Shown: positions 13,080 through 18,078 of the stretch, one piece after another
Layout of the letters: each line of letters begins with the position of its first letter
How positions within the stretch are numbered: the stretch's first letter is position 1
From: an uncultured Saprospirales bacterium
Lineage (GTDB): Bacteria > Bacteroidota > Bacteroidia > Chitinophagales > JADIYW01
Length of the DNA stretch: 18,078 bases
NCBI GenBank assembly: GCA_938008535.1
Contig: CALLKF010000066.1
Coordinates: 1-18,078 of the forward strand
Direction: 5' to 3'
Program-made: the position numbers and the translations under genes
Notes under the pieces: generated by a model
Seen by the model: only the letters and a program-made list of their open reading frames with translations
What the model was told of the DNA's origin: nothing
The model's database searches: none

Positions 13080-13985
13080 ATGACGGACATCAATAAAATA
13101 ATTGGACCAATAAAAATACAGTTACCAGATGAAAACGGTAGTTCATTTACAATATTTGAAGATTGCGCTGAATTATTTGGACAAGAATTCCAAAGAGAAG
13201 CATATGAACTTTTAAAGGCAAAAATAAAAGGTTTAAAGCCACAACCAATTGTAGATTACGAAAGCGATTATTTACATATTACTACTACTAATGTCAATAC
13301 AATTATTTCAATAATTCAAGCAATCATTGAACTCTCGACAACAAATTATAAATCTGAGTTCCCAACAATTGACATAAATGAATTGAGAAAACAATTTTCT
13401 TCTGCCAAGAAAAATCGACCTAAACCAAAGACCTGGCAAACTGGAGATGTGTTTATTCTACCTCTCAGAGACAACTCTTTCACCGTCGGGCAAGTTTTAG
13501 ATAAAAAATATTGCACGTGCGCTTTGTTTGACACCCGTACTAATGAAAAGACTTTAAGTAGTTTTGATTTCAAGAAATTAAAGCCAATCTCAATTTTACA
13601 TCTTTCAAATGGTGACCTTTTAAATAATGGAAAATGGGAAATACTTTTCAATGAACAAGTAACAATAAATCCGAAAAGTGGAAGTGGAGGTAAAATGGGT
13701 GACATCGGAAGTATTTCATATGGACAATGTAGAGCTTTAACTAATTTAGCAGAAGCATATTGGGGTTTGACACCTTGGAATACTTTAGCAGAAGAAAATT
13801 ATTATGATACAGTACTTTTAAAAAATATTTCAAGACCAACATCCGCAGTTGTTTTAAGTTCAACAGACCGAAAACAATATAGGAAAGAAAAATATGGAAT
13901 TGAGGACAATGACGAAGTAACTACTACCGATATCAACTTTCCAAAAGCAAAGCATTCTTGGTTACAGAAACTTTTTGGTTTTTAA
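13080..13985 (+). CDS. Two-part protein with Imm26-like domain
   Basis: I chose the ATG at 13080 (301 residues; an alternative lies 24 bases upstream and adds MLIIKLSV). The N-terminal part (1-110) is alpha/beta with no family I recognise. Residues 119-200 resemble immunity protein 26 domains: TGDVFILPLRDNSFTVGQVL (121-140) matches the G-D-V-F-x-I-P-L...G-x-G-Q-V-L start, and NGDLLNNGKWEILFNEQV (177-194) resembles the later segment of the family. The C-terminal part (210-301) has SYGQCRALTNLAEAYWGLTPWNTL and a charged tail, unrecognised. Imm26 proteins typically protect against polymorphic toxins, but no toxin gene is present, so a defence or immunity role is inference. There is no signal peptide; it should be cytoplasmic. 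It stands alone, next to the repeat island. Confidence 0.65.
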   Translation: MTDINKIIGPIKIQLPDENGSSFTIFEDCAELFGQEFQREAYELLKAKIKGLKPQPIVDYESDYLHITTTNVNTIISIIQAIIELSTTNYKSEFPTIDINELRKQFSSAKKNRPKPKTWQTGDVFILPLRDNSFTVGQVLDKKYCTCALFDTRTNEKTLSSFDFKKLKPISILHLSNGDLLNNGKWEILFNEQVTINPKSGSGGKMGDIGSISYGQCRALTNLAEAYWGLTPWNTLAEENYYDTVLLKNISRPTSAVVLSSTDRKQYRKEKYGIEDNDEVTTTDINFPKAKHSWLQKLFGF

Positions 13986-14033
13986 TAAATACCAAGTCAC
14001 TCAAATACACAGCATAGCAATAAGCGCGGTGTA

Positions 14034-14075
14034 CTTGTGCGGTTAGAGATTTCTTCGTGCCTCGCAAAGACGTGG
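14034..14075. repeat. REP-like intergenic sequence
   Basis: The stretch around AGAGATTTCTTCGTGCCTCG (14046-14065), followed by CAAAGACG, resembles the short 'GAGATTTCTTCGTGCCTCGC' intergenic repeat I remember from many bacterial genomes. No second copy is present in this window to confirm it. Confidence 0.35.
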
Positions 14076-14080
14076 TATAA

Positions 14081-14114
14081 ATTAAAAATTCCTGCGAAAG
14101 CAGGAATTTTTAAT
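14081..14114 (-). terminator. Strong hairpin terminator of the glutamine synthetase gene
   Basis: A perfect 15-bp stem: ATTAAAAATTCCTGC (14081-14095) and GCAGGAATTTTTAAT (14100-14114), loop GAAA on the plus strand (a GNRA tetraloop on a C-G closing pair) and TTTC on the minus strand. It begins 3 bases past the minus-strand stop (14117), and T-runs are present on both strands. It may therefore also end transcripts from the Imm26-like gene. Confidence 0.9.
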
Positions 14115-14116
14115 AT

Positions 14117-16300
14117 TTATTTACTGAATAACATTTCTCTGTATTTCGGTAAAGGCCACAATTCATCATCCACAATGCCTTCTAAACTGTCCGTTATTTC
14201 GCGCATTTCATCCATTAATGGTTTTACTTTGTCGCAATATAATGCGGCTTGTTTTTTGGCGTTGGTGAGTTCATTTCCTTTCACACGCAGATCAAACATT
14301 TCTTTATCTAAAGTCACTAATTTATCAATGCCATCAGAAATTTGTTTTAAAATATTGACTTGTGTTTTTGCATCAATGCCAACATCTTTCAACCCTTTTA
14401 CATTTGTAATTAATTTATTCTGGTATTCGATGCAAGATGGAATAATTTGATTGATGACGATTTCGCCTAAAGCACGTGATTCAATTTGTATCGCTTTTAT
14501 ATAATTTTCCAAAGCAATTTCATAACGCGCTTCTGCTTCGCGATGCGAATAAATTTCTAACGATTCAAACAGTTTTAATGTTTTTTCAGAAACAAATGCA
14601 TCTAAAGCTGTTGGCGTATTTTTGTTATTACTTAAGCCACGTTTTTTTGCTTCTTTATGCCAATCATCTGAATAGTTATCACCTTCAAACATGATTTTTT
14701 TTGCTTCTTTTATTGTTTTTCGCAATACTTTTAAAATAGCCACATCTTTGTAGTCGCCAGCTTTTATGTATTCATCTACTTCTGTTTTAAACAAGCGTAA
14801 TTGTTCTGTTACAATTGTATTTAAAACCGTCATTGGCAAACCGCAATTTGCAGACGAACCAACCGCACGGAATTCAAATTTGTTGCCTGTAAAAGCAAAT
14901 GGTGAAGTACGATTTCTATCTGTGTTATCCAGCATAATATCCGGAATGCTGTTGTGAATATCTAAACGCAACGTGATATTATCTTGCTCATCAAATTTGT
15001 CTTCGTCCACACGTTTTTCAATCAATTCTAATACATTTTTTAAGTACGAACCAGAAAACACAGAAATGATAGCTGGTGGTGCTTCGTTTGCACCTAAACG
15101 ATGATCGTTACCATGCGAAGCCACAGATGCGCGCAATAATTCTTCATGTCGGTTTACAGCTGCAATCGTATTGATAAAGAAAGTCAAAAACTGCAAATTG
15201 GTTCTTGGTGTTTTTCCAGGTGATAATAAGTTAACGCCTGTATCGGTGCCCATGCTCCAGTTATTGTGCTTGCCACTTCCGTTTATTCCTGCAAATGGTT
15301 TTTCGTGAAACAACACTTTCAATTTATGTTTAGAAGACACTCTATCCATCACATCCATTAATAATGAATTATGATCAACTGCTAAATTCGCTTCTTCAAA
15401 CATTGGTGCACACTCAAATTGTGATGGTGCCACTTCATTATGTCTGGTTCTTACAGGTATGCCTAATTTCAATGCTTCAATTTCAAAATCGCGCATAAAA
15501 GCATACACACGTTCCGGAATGGCACCAAAATAATGATCTTCTAATTGTTGTCCTTTTGGCGAACGACGACCTAATAAAGTTCTGCCACACATCACTAAGT
15601 CTGGACGCGCATAATACATAGCACTATCTACTAAAAAGTATTCCTGTTCCCAACCAAGTGTAGTATTTACATGTTTTACATCTCTGTCAAAATAATGGCA
15701 AACTTCTGTAGCTGCCTGATCTAAAATTTGAATCGATTTTAGCAAAGGTGCTTTAAAATCTAAGGTTTCGCCAGTGTATGAAATAAAAATAGTTGGAATG
15801 CATAATGTTTTTCCGTTACCAACCGTCATGATAAATGCTGGTGAAGTAACGTCCCAAGCTGTGTAACCACGTGCTTCAAAAGTAGCACGAATACCACCTG
15901 ATGGAAATGATGATGCATCTGGTTCTTGTTGTGCTAATGATTCTGCACTAAATTCTTCAATTCCACTTCCTTGCTTTGGTACAAAAAATGAATCGTGTTT
16001 TTCTGCAGTCGTTCCAGTTAACGGCTGAAACCAATGTGTATAATGTGTTGCACCTTGTTTCATTGCCCAAGCTTTCATTGCTGATGCTACTTGGTCTGCA
16101 ATATCTCTATCTACTTTCTTGCCATCTTTAATGCAAGCTGCTAATCGCTTGTATGCATCTGAAGGTAAAAATTCTTTCATTTGTTGGTTACCAAAAACGG
16201 CTGATGCGAAAAAATCGGAAATTTTTTCAGCTGGTAATTCTACGTTTAATTTTGGACGTGATGAAAATGCAGATAATGCATTAAATCTGGTTTTAGACAT
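14117..16300 (-). CDS. glnN: Glutamine synthetase type III
   Basis: A 727-residue protein, the usual length of the GSIII (GlnN) type typical of Bacteroidota and cyanobacteria. It condenses glutamate and ammonia to glutamine with ATP. The N-terminal GSIII-specific region (1-about 180) includes ELPAEKISDFFASAVFG (21-37) and KQGATHYTHWFQPLTG (81-96). The catalytic core has GWEQEYFLVD (216-225, metal-binding glutamates), RHNEVAPSQFE (286-296), HEKPFAGINGSGKHNNWS (332-349) and GANEAPPAIISVFSG (403-417). The region 500-727 is the long helical C-terminal tail of the family. All motifs are intact. It lies 75 bases after the membrane-protein gene on the same strand, and ends at the terminator at 14081-14114. 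I see no PII (glnB), amtB or regulator gene nearby. Confidence 0.96.
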   Translation of the reverse strand: MSKTRFNALSAFSSRPKLNVELPAEKISDFFASAVFGNQQMKEFLPSDAYKRLAACIKDGKKVDRDIADQVASAMKAWAMKQGATHYTHWFQPLTGTTAEKHDSFFVPKQGSGIEEFSAESLAQQEPDASSFPSGGIRATFEARGYTAWDVTSPAFIMTVGNGKTLCIPTIFISYTGETLDFKAPLLKSIQILDQAATEVCHYFDRDVKHVNTTLGWEQEYFLVDSAMYYARPDLVMCGRTLLGRRSPKGQQLEDHYFGAIPERVYAFMRDFEIEALKLGIPVRTRHNEVAPSQFECAPMFEEANLAVDHNSLLMDVMDRVSSKHKLKVLFHEKPFAGINGSGKHNNWSMGTDTGVNLLSPGKTPRTNLQFLTFFINTIAAVNRHEELLRASVASHGNDHRLGANEAPPAIISVFSGSYLKNVLELIEKRVDEDKFDEQDNITLRLDIHNSIPDIMLDNTDRNRTSPFAFTGNKFEFRAVGSSANCGLPMTVLNTIVTEQLRLFKTEVDEYIKAGDYKDVAILKVLRKTIKEAKKIMFEGDNYSDDWHKEAKKRGLSNNKNTPTALDAFVSEKTLKLFESLEIYSHREAEARYEIALENYIKAIQIESRALGEIVINQIIPSCIEYQNKLITNVKGLKDVGIDAKTQVNILKQISDGIDKLVTLDKEMFDLRVKGNELTNAKKQAALYCDKVKPLMDEMREITDSLEGIVDDELWPLPKYREMLFSK

Positions 16301-16375
16301 ACTCTGTTTTTTTTTGTTCTGTAAATATGCAGAAAAAATTATATCAATTAAAACAGAAAGAAGATTTTTTTGAAA

Positions 16376-17662
16376 TTAGTTTTGAACAGGAACTGTTGCA
16401 ATTTTTGTCGAAATAGGTTCTTTACGAGTTAAACATAAACCAATTAACAAAAATGGAATGGCAATAGAACGATAGCGAACAATGGCACCAGAATTATTTA
16501 CGATTAATCCAATTAAAAACAGCGTACTAAATCCAAATAAGATGCAGAACATAGCGTATGGATTTGAAATAATGGATTTGAAATTTGCAGAGAAGAGTAG
16601 AATAACAATAATAAATAAAATGAGATAAGTCTCAACGGATGCTAAAATGGGTAAAATTTTGCTACAATCGCTTGGAAAAGGTCTGATAAAAGGATTAATA
16701 ATAGCTTCCCAAACTAACAATAAACTTCCTGAGATATTATGTGGCACATTTTCAACGGAAAATGTCATATTGCCTGGTGAATTTAAAAAATAAGTTCTTC
16801 GTACTAAAAATTCTTGCACAAAATTAAATTTAGGATAAACCGTATCCATAAACACTAGTGCTAAGAAACAAGCGATAATAGTAATTAAATAAATACTTAC
16901 CGAACTTGGTTTTTTAAATTCAAATTTAGAGTAAAATAAAATTCCAGAAATTAAAGGCATCATAAAGGCAAGTAAATAAATGCGAATATAACCAAGAAGA
17001 ACAAGTCCAATAATAGTTAAAAATAGATTACGTCTAGTGTAGTTGCCTCTTAAAATGAAATCTAAATTATAAAGAATTATTCCTAGCGAAAATATAACCA
17101 ATGCTTCTTTATGTACACCAGAAGTCCAAAACACTATTGACGGAATTCCAAACAATATAAATTGAAGCATTTTTTTGCTGTAAACTTTATTCTCAAAAAA
17201 CAGATACAAGTTATAAGTGCCGAAAAAAGAAAGAAAGGAGAAAATGATTGCATGCACATTATACACACCAAAAGAAAATAATCGAATGAATGCATTTACA
17301 CGTACCACAAAATAATTGCTACTGTCAAACCAAAAATGCATCGTTTCGGTATAAGGTTGCATAATACTTGGTACTGGTGTAAAATCATTAAATCCTATCA
17401 GTAATTTTAGATAAATGAATGGATTTTGGAGCATGGCTGAATGCACAATGTTTGCATCATCAAAATATAAGTAGGTATCACCACCACTTAACATACGTGT
17501 TTTAAATAAATAACCAAATAAAATAGCACTGAATGCTTTTAATGAGAAACCAATTAATAAAACATTTTTGGAAATAGAAGCAGATTTGAAATAACGCTTA
17601 CTATTGATTACCAATAACAGTATCATAAAAAAGACTAATGGCGTAACTATTTCTTTAATCAT
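16376..17662 (-). CDS. Polytopic membrane protein, possibly polysaccharide polymerase or GT-C-like
   Basis: A 428-residue protein with about ten to twelve membrane segments over nearly its whole length, no signal peptide, and a short charged tail. A periplasm-facing loop has SGGDTYLYFDDA (59-70), an acidic pair of the kind found early in GT-C glycosyltransferases and EpsG/Wzy-type polymerases. A second loop has IVFWTSGVHKEALVI (176-190), and there is an Arg-rich site VRYRSI near the last helix. I do not recognise a named family. Surface-polysaccharide assembly is a topology-based guess, and no glycosyltransferase gene lies beside it. The ATG is 118 bases from the divergent purL. The gene precedes the glutamine synthetase by 75 bases, which could allow co-transcription, but the two have no evident functional link. 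Confidence 0.7.
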   Translation of the reverse strand: MIKEIVTPLVFFMILLLVINSKRYFKSASISKNVLLIGFSLKAFSAILFGYLFKTRMLSGGDTYLYFDDANIVHSAMLQNPFIYLKLLIGFNDFTPVPSIMQPYTETMHFWFDSSNYFVVRVNAFIRLFSFGVYNVHAIIFSFLSFFGTYNLYLFFENKVYSKKMLQFILFGIPSIVFWTSGVHKEALVIFSLGIILYNLDFILRGNYTRRNLFLTIIGLVLLGYIRIYLLAFMMPLISGILFYSKFEFKKPSSVSIYLITIIACFLALVFMDTVYPKFNFVQEFLVRRTYFLNSPGNMTFSVENVPHNISGSLLLVWEAIINPFIRPFPSDCSKILPILASVETYLILFIIVILLFSANFKSIISNPYAMFCILFGFSTLFLIGLIVNNSGAIVRYRSIAIPFLLIGLCLTRKEPISTKIATVPVQN

Positions 17663-17720
17663 TTTAGGAGCAATGCATGGTAAAAATAAGCAATTTATTT
17701 AAAAGATAATAATTAATGGA

Positions 17721-17749
17721 TTTTGGTTGCATAGAAATCGCTATTTTTG
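17721..17749 (+). promoter_or_regulatory. Bacteroidota-type promoter of purL
   Basis: TTTTG (17721-17725), a 16-base spacer, then TATTTTTG (17742-17749), an exact TAnnTTTG. The spacer is one base under the usual 17-23. The ATG is at 17781, giving a leader of about 25 bases. Confidence 0.55.
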
Positions 17750-17780
17750 AGGAATTGTTTAATCATATCATACATAAATC

Positions 17781-18078
17781 ATGAGCCAACCTTTAGTTAA
17801 CGAAGATATTGCAAAATCATTGGGTCTTTTGCCAGAAGAATATCAAAAAATACAAGATATTTTAGGCAGAATTCCAACCTTTACGGAACTTAGTATTTAT
17901 TCTGTGATGTGGAGCGAACATTGTAGTTACAAAAATTCTATCACTTATCTCAAAAAACTACCAAGAAAAGGCAAAGCTTTATTAGTGGAAGCTGGTGAGG
18001 AAAATGCAGGTTTAGTAGATATCGGCGACGGTTGGGCTTGTGCTTTTAAAATTGAATCGCATAACCATCCAAGTGCTG
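17781..18078 (+). CDS. purL: Phosphoribosylformylglycinamidine synthase (N-terminal part)
   Basis: The frame from the ATG at 17781 is open for 99 codons to the right edge, with no stop; the rest lies outside. PurL makes FGAM from FGAR, ATP and glutamine-derived ammonia in purine synthesis. Seen: YSVMWSEHCSYKNS (40-53), LVEAGEENAGLVDIGDG (68-84) and the closing FKIESHNHPSA (89-99), the conserved PurL/AIR-synthase start with the His of WSEHCSYK and the ESHNHPS metal/ATP-site segment. The start at the smaller (SmPurL) type N-terminus, without the N-terminal extension of the large form, suggests the multi-subunit PurLQS version. A purS/purQ pair would then be elsewhere. Confidence 0.93.
   Translation, partial: MSQPLVNEDIAKSLGLLPEEYQKIQDILGRIPTFTELSIYSVMWSEHCSYKNSITYLKKLPRKGKALLVEAGEENAGLVDIGDGWACAFKIESHNHPSA

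Noticed and set aside
14037..14957. Plus-strand frames over the glutamine synthetase gene (14037-14450, 14476-14694, 14766-14957)
   Set aside because: They are antisense to an intact, strongly conserved glnN and show no protein-family features.
16301..16375. Regulatory leader or riboswitch before the glutamine synthetase
   Set aside because: Only 75 AT-rich bases, with no conserved fold or clear -7 element that I can recognise.

Overview
The window looks like the chromosome of a low-GC member of the Bacteroidota. The evidence is a type III glutamine synthetase, starts preceded by A-rich leaders without Shine-Dalgarno sequences, several exact copies of the Bacteroidota -7 promoter element (TAnnTTTG), and many small lipoproteins with MKK-type signal peptides. 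I cannot place it below phylum. No mobile-element gene, tRNA, rRNA or CRISPR array is visible.

Left part (1-3058). A MauE/DoxX-like membrane protein runs off the left edge. Two tandem paralogous small Cys-rich lipoproteins follow, each with its own hairpin terminator, and then a sulfotransferase, all on the minus strand. A plus-strand pair follows whose stop and start overlap: a TerB-like helical protein and a DUF4112 membrane protein.

Lipoprotein region (3144-7408). A GH46 chitosanase lipoprotein reads leftward. Across a 164-base divergent gap, four lipoprotein genes in a row read rightward: a seven-repeat RCC1-type propeller, an acidic (Ca-binding-like) lipoprotein and two tandem LamG-like lipoproteins. 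The layout suggests an envelope or surface carbohydrate-related cluster, but no SusC/SusD pair, other glycoside hydrolase or regulator is present.

Middle (7415-12199), all minus strand. A UbiD-family decarboxylase sits in an operon with a DoxX protein and has a clear promoter. Further along are a low-complexity membrane-anchored protein, and an operon of a beta-barrel-like protein plus an alpha/beta-hydrolase lipoprotein whose nucleophile position is Asn instead of Ser.

Repeat-rich gap (12200-13079). It holds an imperfect inverted repeat, eight and a half copies of a 21-bp tandem repeat, inverted and degenerate copies of the same unit, and small AACCT/AGGTT hairpins. It borders an Imm26-like protein gene.

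Right part (13080-18078). This holds housekeeping genes: type III glutamine synthetase (minus), a polytopic membrane protein resembling surface-polysaccharide enzymes (minus), and the 5' end of purL (plus), cut by the right edge.

I see no complete, clearly new multi-gene system. The best leads are the four-lipoprotein operon beside the chitosanase, the Asn-nucleophile hydrolase, the Imm26-like two-part protein next to the repeat island, and the repeat island itself.
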